The notes under the pieces were generated by a model. That model saw only the letters and a program-made list of their open reading frames with translations. It searched no databases and was not told where the DNA came from. Made by a program: the position numbers and the translations under genes. From Pelagibacteraceae bacterium AG-464-B04 (GTDB lineage Bacteria > Pseudomonadota > Alphaproteobacteria > Pelagibacterales > Pelagibacteraceae), in contig QCRZ01000004.1 in assembly GCA_003209225.1 (NCBI GenBank), positions 1-58,926 on the forward strand: a stretch of DNA of 58,926 nt. The letters run 5' to 3'. How positions within the stretch are numbered: the stretch's first letter is position 1; each line of letters begins with the position of its first letter. This document shows, one piece after another, positions 35,476-44,775 of the stretch.

Positions 35476-36778
35476 TGGATTGAATCATTTGTTTTGGAAG
35501 CCATAATGCTATTTCTGGAAAAATAATTATTATAAAAACAGCGAAAATCATTAATAAAAAAAGTGGAAAAGCACTTTTTGCTATAAATCCCATATCTTTA
35601 TTAGCCATACCTTGAAGTACAAATAAATTGAAACCGACAGGAGGTGTTATTTGCGCCATTTCAACAACTATTACTAAAAATATTCCAAACCAAATCATGT
35701 CAAAACCCGCTTGTCTAATCATTGGCTCTATAATAGCCATGGTCAATACTACGGCTGATATTCCGTCTAAAAACATTCCTAGAATAATATAGAAAATTGT
35801 TAAAACTATAATTAAGACATAAGGAGATAGGCTCATTTCTTGTATCCAAATTGCTAAATTTCTAGGTAATCCAGTAAAACCCATGGCCAAAGCTAAAAAT
35901 GAAGAGCCCGCTAAAATAAATGCAATCATACATGAAGTTTTTGTTGCTCCCAATAAAGATAGTTTAAAACTTTCTTTAGTTAAGCTTCTTTGAAAAAAAG
36001 ATAGAATTAATGCTCCTACTACTCCTAAGGATGCTGCCTCTGTAGCTGTTGCAATACCCACATATATAGATCCAATTACTGAAGTGATTAAAATAATAAC
36101 AGGTATTAATTGAGCAGAATCTTTAATTTTTTTTGAGAAAGAAGAAGTCTTTTCTAATTTAGGCATACTTTTTTTATTTATTATTGACCAGCCAATAACA
36201 TAAAGCATAAAAAAAATAGCAATCATAATTCCTGGAATAATTCCAGCTATAAAAAGTTTAGCTATAGATTCTTGAACTGTTACTCCATAAATAATCAATA
36301 TGATGGAAGGAGGTATTAGTAGACCTAACGTTCCTGAACCAGCTAAGCTTCCAAGTAATAATTTTTCTGGATACTTTCTTTTTCTTAATTCTGGTATAGA
36401 CATTTTGCCAACTGTAGCGACAGTTGCTGCCGAAGAGCCAGAAATTGCAGCAAATAGAGCGCAGCCAACAACGTTTACATGTATTAAACCTCCAGGCAAA
36501 CGTGACATCCAAGGAGCTAATCCTTTGAATAAATTCTCGGATAGTTTAGTTCTAAATAATATTTCTCCCATCCAAACAAATAGAGGTAGTGCAGTCAAAG
36601 TCCAGGATGAGCTTGTTCCCCAAATTGTTGTTGCCATTGCATCACCAACAGGTCTTGAAGTGAAAAGCAACATTCCAATTGCTGAAACTCCTACCATGCT
36701 AAGAGCTACCCATACACCAGTACCTAAAAATATTAATAAAATAGAAATAAAAAATATTATTAAAAATAGTTCAGTCAT
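35468..36778 (-). CDS. TRAP transporter large permease (DctM family)
   Basis: 436 residues with about twelve hydrophobic segments, normal for DctM. GSLAGSGTLGLLIPPSIILIIYG and FNLFVLQGMANKDM are family signatures. It forms the solute-translocating membrane unit of a sodium-coupled uptake system with the small permease and the periplasmic receptor encoded just upstream. It lies two bases after the small permease gene. The substrate is not visible. Confidence 0.93.
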   Translation of the reverse strand: MTELFLIIFFISILLIFLGTGVWVALSMVGVSAIGMLLFTSRPVGDAMATTIWGTSSSWTLTALPLFVWMGEILFRTKLSENLFKGLAPWMSRLPGGLIHVNVVGCALFAAISGSSAATVATVGKMSIPELRKRKYPEKLLLGSLAGSGTLGLLIPPSIILIIYGVTVQESIAKLFIAGIIPGIMIAIFFMLYVIGWSIINKKSMPKLEKTSSFSKKIKDSAQLIPVIILITSVIGSIYVGIATATEAASLGVVGALILSFFQRSLTKESFKLSLLGATKTSCMIAFILAGSSFLALAMGFTGLPRNLAIWIQEMSLSPYVLIIVLTIFYIILGMFLDGISAVVLTMAIIEPMIRQAGFDMIWFGIFLVIVVEMAQITPPVGFNLFVLQGMANKDMGFIAKSAFPLFLLMIFAVFIIIIFPEIALWLPKQMIQSIK

Positions 36779-36780
36779 AA

Positions 36781-37272
36781 TTATGTATTATTTTTTTTTA
36801 AAATTAACAAAATAAAATTATGCAAAATACAAACAAAAAATATTGTTGAACCTAAAGCTACTGTTGTTTGAGGTATCCAAATATACATTTCATCAGCACC
36901 TTCACTTCTTTCTTTAAAATCAATTGATACAATTAACATTTTAATAAAATAATACGATAAAAAACCTGAAAAAAATGTTGCAACAGATAAACACCAAAGC
37001 TCTAGGTATCTTTTAATATTTTTATTAGCTTTTTCTAAAAATAGTGTAATTCTAATATGTCCTTTTTCTCCAAATGTATAAGCTAAAGCTAAAAATGAAG
37101 ATGCGGCCATACTATAACCAGAGTATTCAGCTAAGCCTCTAATGTAGAAGCCAAATACTCTAGATGCTATTCCTGTAAGAATAAATATAGCTACCAATAT
37201 AAGAAATATTGCTGCTGCATAGCCTGATAGCCTATACAGAGTTTTTAAATAATTATCTATTTTATAAAACAT
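36781..37272 (-). CDS. TRAP transporter small permease (DctQ family)
   Basis: 163 residues with four hydrophobic segments. EYSGYSMAASSFLALAYTFG and GHIRITLFLE are typical of DctQ-type subunits. It couples the large permease to the complex. A transcription terminator-like hairpin separates it from the receptor gene 49 bases upstream. Confidence 0.9.
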   Translation of the reverse strand: MFYKIDNYLKTLYRLSGYAAAIFLILVAIFILTGIASRVFGFYIRGLAEYSGYSMAASSFLALAYTFGEKGHIRITLFLEKANKNIKRYLELWCLSVATFFSGFLSYYFIKMLIVSIDFKERSEGADEMYIWIPQTTVALGSTIFFVCILHNFILLILKKNNT

Positions 37273-37307
37273 AAAAAAAAGGCCGTTTAATTATACGGCC
37301 TTTTTTT
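37273..37307 (-). terminator. Terminator-like hairpin between receptor and membrane genes of the TRAP system
   Basis: GGCCGT at 37281-37286 pairs with ACGGCC at 37295-37300 around an 8-base A/T loop. It is flanked by eight A and seven T, so it can act on either strand. On the minus strand it follows the receptor gene, so partial termination would give more receptor than permease. Confidence 0.85.
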
Positions 37308-37320
37308 AAATTTAAATTTA

Positions 37321-38295
37321 TTATTTATAAGCAGCTAAAACAGCTTGCCCTCTAGAACCAGCTCTATCCGCCCATTCTTTAGACATCGTAGCTCCAACTT
37401 CTTGGAAATGTTTTTTTAAGGTTGCATTAACTTTACCAACTTTCATACCTGCGTCAGCTAAAGATTTTTTATCATTTTTATTACCTTTTTTAGATAATGC
37501 CCATCCTTTTTTTTCAGCTTTTGCTGCTTCTGACATTACTAATTTTTGAGTGTCAGCATCCAATTTATTCCAAGCTTCTTTATTAACGATTACCATATTT
37601 TTTGGAAACCAAGCCGCTATATCATAAAAATAAGTCACTCCATTTTCCCAAATTTTACTATTTTTTCCTGTTGTAGGAGATGTAATCATACTTTCAACAG
37701 CTCCAGTAGAAAATGCCTGACTAATTTCAGCAGCTTCAATTTTTGTTGGCGCCATTCCAGTTAATTCTGCTAATCGAATTAGTGAACTATTATAAGCTCT
37801 AAATTTTAATCCTTTTAGATCTTCAACACTATTAATTGCATTTTTACTATAAAGACCTTGAGCTGGCCACGGTACAGCATATAAAAATACTAAACCTTTA
37901 CTATCCAATCCTTTTACTATCTCGTCTTTAGAAGCTTTGTACAATTTTTTAGCATCCCCATAACTTGATGCTAAAAAGGGTTGTGAGTCTATTTCTAACA
38001 ATGGATCTTCTTTTCCAAGTGCAGACATAAATCTTTCTCCTATTTGAGCCTGTCCTGTTCTAACAGCTCTAAAAATTTCCCCCCCTTTATAAAGAGATCC
38101 TCCTGGGTGAGTAACAATTGTTAATTTACCCCCACTCTTTTCACTAACATTTTTAGCAAACTCTGTAGCATTTGCTGAATGGAAATTTCCTGCTCCATAT
38201 GCAAGCGCCATATCCCATTTTTCTCCAGCATTAGTTAGACTTTGACTAAATAGTAAAGCTAAGAATGTGAAAAAAATATTTTTTAATAATTTCAT
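37321..38295 (-). CDS. TRAP transporter periplasmic substrate-binding protein (DctP family)
   Basis: 324 residues from ATG at 38295, chosen because AGGAGAG lies a few bases upstream and the Sec signal MKLLKNIFFTFLALLFSQSL starts there. A longer frame to 38349 adds a polar leader. The receptor domain shows SGGKLTIVTHPGGSLYKGGE, RTGQAQIGE and the KGLKFRAYNSSLIRLAELTG segment with the Arg that in DctP proteins usually binds the substrate carboxylate. The ligand is therefore probably an organic acid, but which one is unknown. Confidence 0.92.
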   Translation of the reverse strand: MKLLKNIFFTFLALLFSQSLTNAGEKWDMALAYGAGNFHSANATEFAKNVSEKSGGKLTIVTHPGGSLYKGGEIFRAVRTGQAQIGERFMSALGKEDPLLEIDSQPFLASSYGDAKKLYKASKDEIVKGLDSKGLVFLYAVPWPAQGLYSKNAINSVEDLKGLKFRAYNSSLIRLAELTGMAPTKIEAAEISQAFSTGAVESMITSPTTGKNSKIWENGVTYFYDIAAWFPKNMVIVNKEAWNKLDADTQKLVMSEAAKAEKKGWALSKKGNKNDKKSLADAGMKVGKVNATLKKHFQEVGATMSKEWADRAGSRGQAVLAAYK

Positions 38296-38418
38296 ATACT
38301 CTCCTTTTTTTGATAATTGTATTTCACAATGTTGAAATATAAATTGCAATACAAAAATTTGTAATTTTAGTTGGATTCATTCACATTACTGTCATAATAT
38401 TATTATAAAACCAAAAAA

Positions 38419-39030
38419 GTGATTGAAGAAACCTTAATATTTATTCAAATAGTATTTATAGACATCGTAATGGCTGCTGATAATGCCATCATTATAGGGA
38501 TGGTTGCTGCAAATTTCGCTCCAAAAAATAGAAAAAAAATAATTATGTGGGGAGTGTTTGCTGCTTTTATTTTTAGAGTTATTTTTGCATTTTCTGCAAC
38601 TTACCTACTTCAATTTGCTCTACTCAAATTAATTGGGGGAATACTTCTTTTGTGGGTCATAAATGATCTAAGACAAGATTTATTTACAATCAAAAAAATA
38701 AAATCTCCTACTAAAAAGTCAAAAGAACCTTCGTTTATGAATGGCGTATATAAAGTTTTAGTAGCTGATATAACATTAAGCTTTGATAATGTTTTGGGTG
38801 TAGCGGGCGCGGCTAAAGATCATTACTTTTTATTAGTATTTGGATTATTATTATCAGTAGTTCTTATAGGTGCGGCAGCTTCTTATTTTGCAAAATATAT
38901 TAAAGAACATCAATGGGTGGGTTATGTGGGTTTAGTAGTAATTTTATTTGTTGCTGTTCAATTAATTATTGGAGGATTAATTGATATGAATGTTTTGTCA
39001 ATTAATGAATCTTTTAAACATTTTTTTTAA
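38419..39030 (+). CDS. TerC/YjbE-family membrane protein
   Basis: 203 residues with about six or seven hydrophobic segments, starting at GTG (no better in-frame start fits the first membrane segment). The acidic signatures MAADNAIIIGM and ITLSFDNVLGVAGAA, in equivalent places of the two halves, are those of TerC-family proteins linked to metal export, for example manganese. No good ribosome binding site is visible. It is divergent from dctP across 123 bases and converges on acnA. Confidence 0.87.
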   Translation: MIEETLIFIQIVFIDIVMAADNAIIIGMVAANFAPKNRKKIIMWGVFAAFIFRVIFAFSATYLLQFALLKLIGGILLLWVINDLRQDLFTIKKIKSPTKKSKEPSFMNGVYKVLVADITLSFDNVLGVAGAAKDHYFLLVFGLLLSVVLIGAAASYFAKYIKEHQWVGYVGLVVILFVAVQLIIGGLIDMNVLSINESFKHFF

Positions 39031-39037
39031 AATATAA

Positions 39038-41707
39038 TTAAATCATATTTCTTAATACATACTGTAATATTCCACCATTCTTATAATATTCAATTTCATT
39101 AGCCGTGTCTATTCTTGAAAGTAAATTAATTTTTTTTATTAATCCATCAGCAAATTTAATTTCGCAAATTACAGAATCTCTTGGTTTAATACCTTTTTCA
39201 ATATCAAGAATAGTTATCAGTTCTGAACCATGAAAGTTTATTTTTTTACGATCAAAACCTTCTTCAAATTGTAAAGGCAAAATTCCCATTCCAACCAAAT
39301 TAGACCTATGAATCCTTTCAAAACTTTCAGCAATAACAGCCTTTATTCCTAGCAATTTAGTTCCTTTAGCTGCCCAATCTCTTGATGAACCTGTTCCGTA
39401 TTCCTTTCCAGCTATTACAACTAAATCTTCTTTTCTTTTTTTGTATTCCATTGCTGCATCAAAAACACTAATAATTTTTTCTTCAGGATAGATTTTTGTA
39501 AAACCTCCTTCTTTGTCGTTGAGCATTTCATTTCTAATTCTTATATTTCCGAATGTACCTCTCATCATGACTTCATGATTGCCTCTTCTTGCCCCATAAG
39601 AGTTAAAATCTTTTTGCTGAACTTGATGTTTCATAAAATATTCACCTGTAACACTTTCTTTTTGAATTGTTCCAGCTGGCGAAATATGGTCTGTTGTTAT
39701 GGTGTCACCAAGTATTAATAATGGTCTAGCATCTTTAATTTTAATAAATCCTTCTGGCTTATCAGGTAAATTTTCAAAAAAAGGAGGTTTCTTTACATAG
39801 GTAGATTCTTCTTTCCAATCATATACGCTGCTTTCTTTAATTTTAATTTTACTCCATTCTTTTGGCCCAATTGATATATTAGAATATCTTCTATTAAACA
39901 TTTCTGCATTTATAGATGAGTGAATTAGATCTTCGATTTCTTTATTTGTTGGCCAAATATCTTTAAGAAAAATATCATTTCCATTTTTATCTTGCCCAAG
40001 TGGGTCTTTGTATAAATCGGTCTTCATTGATCCTGCTATTGCGTAAGCTATAACTAAAGGTGGTGAAGCAAGATAGTTTGCTTTTACATCTGGATTTATT
40101 CTACCTTCAAAATTTCTATTTCCTGATAATACTGAAACTACATAAAGATCACTTTTTTTTATAGCGTCTGAAATGCTTTGTTTCAAAGGACCTGAATTTC
40201 CAATACATGTTGTGCAACCATAACCAACTAAATTAAAACCTAATTTATCTAAATATTGGCTCAGATTTGCTTTATCTAAATAATCGGTTACTACTTGAGA
40301 GCCTGGAGCTAAAGAGGTTTTAACCCAAGGTTTTACCAATAATCCTTTTTCTATTGCTTTTTTTGCTAATAATCCTGCCCCAATTAAAACATGTGGATTA
40401 GAAGTATTTGTACAAGATGTAATTGCTGCAATAACAATATCTCCATCTTTAACTTTGAAGCTTTCTTTTTCAATATTTTCCTCTTTAAATTCAATTCTTC
40501 CAGCATTTTTATTAAATATTTCTTTAAATGCTTCTGACGACTCTGATAACAAAACTTTATCCTGGGGTCTTTTTGGTCCAGAAATAGTTGGAGCTACAGT
40601 TGATAAATCAAGATTAGTAGTGTCTGTAAAAATTAAATCTTTCTGAGACCAAAGGTTTTGTTCTTTAGCATACATTTCAACAAGCGAAATTGTATTTGCT
40701 TCACGTCCAGAAAATTTTAAATATTTAATTGTTTCATCGTCTATTGGAAAAAAACCACATGTAGCTCCATATTCAGGTGCCATGTTAGCTATAGTTGCTC
40801 TATCAGCTAAAGTTAAATTTTTTAAACCCTCTCCAAAAAATTCAACGAATTTACCAACAACATTTTTTTTTCTTAATATTTGAACAATTGTTAATACTAA
40901 ATCTGTTGCTGTTGTTCCTTCTTTAAGCTTACCTGTAATTTCAAACCCTATTACTTCAGGTACTAGCATTGAAATAGGTTGCCCCAACATTGCGGCTTCT
41001 GCTTCTATTCCACCAACACCCCAACCTAGCACTGATAATCCATTTACCATTGTTGTATGACTATCTGTACCAACTAAGGTATCTGGATAAGCAAACCAAT
41101 TTCCCTTATGTTCGTAAGACCAGACGACTTGGGCCAAATATTCTAAATTTACTTGGTGACATATGCCAGTACCAGGAGGTACAACTCTTAAATTATCAAA
41201 TGCACTTTGCCCCCATTTTAAAAAAGAATATCTTTCACCATTTCGTAAAAATTCTTTTTCTACATTTCTATTAAATGAATCTTTTGTTGCGTAATTATCA
41301 ACCATTACTGAATGATCGATAACTAGATCAACATTAGTTAGTGGGTTAATTTTATTTGGATCAACTTTTTTAGCTTTAACTGCATCTCTCATTGCAGCAA
41401 GATCTGCGATTGCTGGGATTCCTGTGTAATCTTGCATTAGCACTCTTGAAGGTCTATAGGCAATTTCAGTTTTTGAACTTCTATTTTTTAACCAATGTTT
41501 CATAGACTCAATTTGATTTTGATTTACTGTTAGGCCATCTTCGAATCTAAGTAAATTTTCTAATAATACTTTTAAAGAATTTGGAAGTTTTGAAATACCT
41601 TTAAGACCATTTTTTTCAGCTTCAACTAAACTAAAATAATTATAATTTTTTCCATTAACATTTAGTTTTTTAATACAGTTAAAAGAATTTTTTGTTCCAT
41701 ATTTCAT
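39038..41707 (-). CDS. acnA: Aconitate hydratase A
   Basis: 889 residues, usual length for AcnA, which isomerises citrate and isocitrate in the TCA cycle. The [4Fe-4S] ligands are in AAITSCTNTSNP and YGCTTCIGNSGPL. DLVIDHSVMVD near the N-terminus and VVIAGKEYGTGSSRDWAAKG in the swivel domain are typical. A short gap of 3 bases separates it from the LysE-type gene downstream, suggesting co-transcription. Confidence 0.97.
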   Translation of the reverse strand: MKYGTKNSFNCIKKLNVNGKNYNYFSLVEAEKNGLKGISKLPNSLKVLLENLLRFEDGLTVNQNQIESMKHWLKNRSSKTEIAYRPSRVLMQDYTGIPAIADLAAMRDAVKAKKVDPNKINPLTNVDLVIDHSVMVDNYATKDSFNRNVEKEFLRNGERYSFLKWGQSAFDNLRVVPPGTGICHQVNLEYLAQVVWSYEHKGNWFAYPDTLVGTDSHTTMVNGLSVLGWGVGGIEAEAAMLGQPISMLVPEVIGFEITGKLKEGTTATDLVLTIVQILRKKNVVGKFVEFFGEGLKNLTLADRATIANMAPEYGATCGFFPIDDETIKYLKFSGREANTISLVEMYAKEQNLWSQKDLIFTDTTNLDLSTVAPTISGPKRPQDKVLLSESSEAFKEIFNKNAGRIEFKEENIEKESFKVKDGDIVIAAITSCTNTSNPHVLIGAGLLAKKAIEKGLLVKPWVKTSLAPGSQVVTDYLDKANLSQYLDKLGFNLVGYGCTTCIGNSGPLKQSISDAIKKSDLYVVSVLSGNRNFEGRINPDVKANYLASPPLVIAYAIAGSMKTDLYKDPLGQDKNGNDIFLKDIWPTNKEIEDLIHSSINAEMFNRRYSNISIGPKEWSKIKIKESSVYDWKEESTYVKKPPFFENLPDKPEGFIKIKDARPLLILGDTITTDHISPAGTIQKESVTGEYFMKHQVQQKDFNSYGARRGNHEVMMRGTFGNIRIRNEMLNDKEGGFTKIYPEEKIISVFDAAMEYKKRKEDLVVIAGKEYGTGSSRDWAAKGTKLLGIKAVIAESFERIHRSNLVGMGILPLQFEEGFDRKKINFHGSELITILDIEKGIKPRDSVICEIKFADGLIKKINLLSRIDTANEIEYYKNGGILQYVLRNMI

Positions 41708-41710
41708 AAT

Positions 41711-42301
41711 TTAAACGTAAATCAATATAACACAAACTATAAGGAAAAATGACATAACATAATTAAAACCCCGCAAAAAAAATTTATTTGTAGCAAATCG
41801 TCTTAGAAATTTACCTAGTAAACACCAACTGGTTATACTGGATGCAGCAACAATAAATGATACACCTATAACTATAATTGAATGAATTAAATAATTTGAT
41901 CCAGATTCAACAAAAGTCGATATAGTAATAATGGCTATTATAACACCTTTAGGATTAATAAACTGAAAAATGAAAGTTTGTAAAAAATTAACTGGATTTT
42001 TAATATTTTGATTTTGAATTTTGTTTTGAAAAGAAATTTTATAAGCTAAATAAATTAAAAAACCAGAACCTAATATTTTTAAAATATTTTGAAGAATAGG
42101 ATAAGATTTAAATACAATAATTAATCCAGTTGCTAAGGATAATAGAAGAGCAGTATAACCAAAAGTAACTCCTAAAATTAAAGGTAAAGATTTTTTAATA
42201 CCAAAATTAAACCCCGAATATGAAGCTAAAATATTATTTGGACCAGGAGTAAAACCTGCTGCAACACAAAAAAAAATTAATGCTAGTAGATTTGGGTACA
42301 T
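41711..42301 (-). CDS. LysE/RhtB-family amino acid exporter
   Basis: 196 residues with about six hydrophobic segments. The N-terminal GFTPGPNNILASYSGFNFGI is the best signature of the family (PGP motif). INPKGVIIAIITI in the middle also fits. Such proteins export amino acids such as lysine, threonine or homoserine. It follows the CsaA-type gene by nine bases. Confidence 0.9.
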   Translation of the reverse strand: MYPNLLALIFFCVAAGFTPGPNNILASYSGFNFGIKKSLPLILGVTFGYTALLLSLATGLIIVFKSYPILQNILKILGSGFLIYLAYKISFQNKIQNQNIKNPVNFLQTFIFQFINPKGVIIAIITISTFVESGSNYLIHSIIVIGVSFIVAASSITSWCLLGKFLRRFATNKFFLRGFNYVMSFFLIVCVILIYV

Positions 42302-42310
42302 CGCAACGGT

Positions 42311-42652
42311 TTAAGCTATTTCTAAACCGTTTTCAACTTTTTGAGAAGGGTGAACCAAAACTACTTTTCCATCTTTTTCTATTGCTCCAAGAATAAGAAC
42401 TTCGGAAACTATTCCTGCAATATTTTTTTTAGGAAAATTACAAACTCCTATAACTTGTTTCCCAACTAAATTTTCTTCGTTATAATAATGCGTAATTTGA
42501 GCCGATGATTTTTTTATCCCTATTTCCCCACCAAAATCAACTTCTACTACTAAAGAGGGTTTCCTTGCCTTTTTGTTATTAGATACCTTTAAAACAGTTC
42601 CAACTCTAATTTCTATTTTATTGTAGTCCTCAAAGATTATTTCTTGCTTCAT
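42311..42652 (-). CDS. csaA: CsaA-like tRNA-binding domain protein
   Basis: 113 residues from ATG at 42652. A longer frame to 42712 adds an unlikely leader and would overlap the divergent argE-type gene. The single OB-fold EMAP/tRNA-binding domain shows KIEIRVGTVLKVSNN, VEVDFGGEIGIKKSSAQIT and VCNFPKKNIAGIVSEVLILG, matching CsaA, a dimeric protein with chaperone- and tRNA-binding roles. The gene is probably in a unit with the LysE-type gene. Confidence 0.88.
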   Translation of the reverse strand: MKQEIIFEDYNKIEIRVGTVLKVSNNKKARKPSLVVEVDFGGEIGIKKSSAQITHYYNEENLVGKQVIGVCNFPKKNIAGIVSEVLILGAIEKDGKVVLVHPSQKVENGLEIA

Positions 42653-42682
42653 AGCAATGATATATATTATTATTTGATTTAA

Positions 42683-43876
42683 ATGGCTACGCAAAAAGAT
42701 ATTATTGATCAAACATTTAATGAAACTATAAAAATTTTATCAGATTTAATAAATTTTCAGACTGTTTCTGGTACTCCAAACCTTAAATTAATTGAGTATT
42801 GTGAAAATAAATTAAATAAACTAGAAGCAAAATCTTTCAAAACTATTAATGAATCAACTCAACAAGCTAATTTATTTTCAACTATAGGCGGCAAAAAAAA
42901 AGTAAATGATGGAGGTATTATACTGTCTGGTCATACAGATGTGGTTCCAGCTTCTCCAAAAGAATGGTCTTCTGATCCATATGTTGCAAGAGAAAAAGAT
43001 AACAAGGTTTTTGGAAGAGGATCATGTGATATGAAAGGTTTTATTGCATGTACTTTGGCTATGGCTCCTTTTTTTGCTTCCGAAAATTTAAAAAAACCAA
43101 TTCATTTTTCATACACTTTTGATGAAGAAACTGCGTGCCTAGGAGCTCCTTTAATGTTAGCCGATTTAAAAAAAAGAAAAATTAATTATTCGGCTTGCAT
43201 AATTGGCGAACCCACTAGTATGAAAGCTATTACAGCTCATAAAGGTTATAATGAATACATAACACACTTTACTGGTTTATCGGGACATGCCTCAGATCCC
43301 GAACATGGTGTAAGTGCGGTTGAGTATGCAATTCGGTACAGTAATAAACTTATGGAATTGAGAAATGAATTAAAGAAAAGAAAATTAAAAAAAACAGTTT
43401 TTTCTCCTCCTTATACAACTCTACAAATAGGAAAAATTAATGGAGGAATCGGCACCAATGTAATTGCGGATAAATGTTCCCTTGATTGGGAAGCGAGACC
43501 AGTATCAAATGAGGATGGAGAATTTATTAATAAAAATATCGATTTATATGCTGAAAAAACTTTGTTGCCAGAAATGAAAAAAATTTATCCAAAAGCTAAT
43601 ATTAAAAAAATAACTGTTGGAGAAGTAGTTGGTTTTGATGAAAAAGAAGGCTCAGAAGCTGTAAATCTTGTTTGTAATTTAACAGGAGATAATTCAAAAG
43701 ATGTAGTTTCTTTTGGTACAGAGGCGGGGTTATTTCAAGAATTTGGCATCAGTACTGTAGTTTGTGGCCCCGGATCAATAGAACAAGCCCACACAGTAGA
43801 TGAATATATTACACATGATCAGTTAAAACTTTGTTTAAAAATGCTTTTTGATCTCAAAGAACGTATAACAGCTTAA
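42683..43876 (+). CDS. argE: ArgE-type acetylornithine deacetylase (M20 family)
   Basis: 397 residues, usual length. Metal-site segments of M20 peptidases are present: LSGHTDVVP, GRGSCDMKGF, DEETACLGA, GEPTSMK, and near the end PGSIEQAHTVDEY. ArgE removes acetyl from N-acetylornithine. It is on its own on the plus strand and ends nine bases from the polyamine-type ABC permease gene. The nearby ectoine- or polyamine-like cluster leaves open that it deacetylates another N-acetyl diamine acid. Confidence 0.88.
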   Translation: MATQKDIIDQTFNETIKILSDLINFQTVSGTPNLKLIEYCENKLNKLEAKSFKTINESTQQANLFSTIGGKKKVNDGGIILSGHTDVVPASPKEWSSDPYVAREKDNKVFGRGSCDMKGFIACTLAMAPFFASENLKKPIHFSYTFDEETACLGAPLMLADLKKRKINYSACIIGEPTSMKAITAHKGYNEYITHFTGLSGHASDPEHGVSAVEYAIRYSNKLMELRNELKKRKLKKTVFSPPYTTLQIGKINGGIGTNVIADKCSLDWEARPVSNEDGEFINKNIDLYAEKTLLPEMKKIYPKANIKKITVGEVVGFDEKEGSEAVNLVCNLTGDNSKDVVSFGTEAGLFQEFGISTVVCGPGSIEQAHTVDEYITHDQLKLCLKMLFDLKERITA

Positions 43877-43885
43877 TCTTTTTTA

Positions 43886-44770
43886 CTAACGTCTAATTCC
43901 TCTTAATCTTTCTGAACGCCTTCTTAATAATTCAACTGTGGTCAATAAAAATATAGATAAAATTACAAGACATGTTGCCATGCAAAGTATTACTGGGCTA
44001 ATTTCCTGCCTTATACCAGCCCACATTTGACGAGGGATAGTTACTTGTTCAACACTTCCTAAAAATAAAACAACCACAACTTCATCAAATGAGGTAATAA
44101 AAGCAAACAGTGCGCCTGAAATCACTCCAGGAAGAATAAGTGGCATAATTACTTTGAAAAATGTTCTTATCTGATCACCTCCCAAACTTTGTGATGCACG
44201 TATAAGATTGGTATCAAAACCAGTTAATGTAGCTGTAACTGTAATAACAACAAAAGGTGTCCCAAGAGCAGTATGAGCTAGTATCAATCCAGTATAAGTA
44301 CCTATTAAACCCATTTTGGCGTAAAAGAAAAATACCCCTGCAGCTGTAATAATCAAAGGAACGATCATGGGCGAAATTAAGAGAGCCATTATTGCACCTT
44401 TGAAAGGCATATGCGGTCTACTTAAACCTAAAGCTGCTACCGTTCCTAATGTTGTTGCAAGAATGGTTGCTGATATACCAATGATAAAACTATTAACTGT
44501 ACCTAACATCCATTTGTTTGTGCATACTGTGGTAATAATTGCATCTTCTCTACATATGCCGAGCATTTGCTCGTACCACCTAAGAGAAAATGCATCAGGA
44601 TCTAGTCTTAACATTCCTTCTGTAAAACCAAAAAAAGGTGACTGATTAAAAGACAAAGGAACAATAATAAAGATAGGAGCAATAAGAAAAAAAAATACCA
44701 TCGCGCAGTAAGCCAGGAAACCATAGTATCCAATTTTTTGTCCAGTAGTTGTATATGTCGGTAAAGCCAT
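43886..44770 (-). CDS. Polyamine-type ABC transporter permease (PotC-like)
   Basis: 294 residues with six hydrophobic segments. The EAA loop is ASQSLGGDQIRTFFKVIMP, which contacts the ATPase. FAFITSFDEVVVVLFLG near the C-terminus is typical of PotC/PotI permeases. It contains an external loop with CREDAIITTVCTNKW. Last gene of the importer unit, five bases after the partner permease. Confidence 0.92.
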   Translation of the reverse strand: MALPTYTTTGQKIGYYGFLAYCAMVFFFLIAPIFIIVPLSFNQSPFFGFTEGMLRLDPDAFSLRWYEQMLGICREDAIITTVCTNKWMLGTVNSFIIGISATILATTLGTVAALGLSRPHMPFKGAIMALLISPMIVPLIITAAGVFFFYAKMGLIGTYTGLILAHTALGTPFVVITVTATLTGFDTNLIRASQSLGGDQIRTFFKVIMPLILPGVISGALFAFITSFDEVVVVLFLGSVEQVTIPRQMWAGIRQEISPVILCMATCLVILSIFLLTTVELLRRRSERLRGIRR

Positions 44771-44775
44771 AATAA

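Noticed and set aside
36300-36815. Long open frame (171 codons) on the plus strand opposite dctM and dctQ
   Set aside because: The minus strand encodes clear TRAP permease sequence here; the plus frame shows no domain and no ribosome site, and is a shadow frame.
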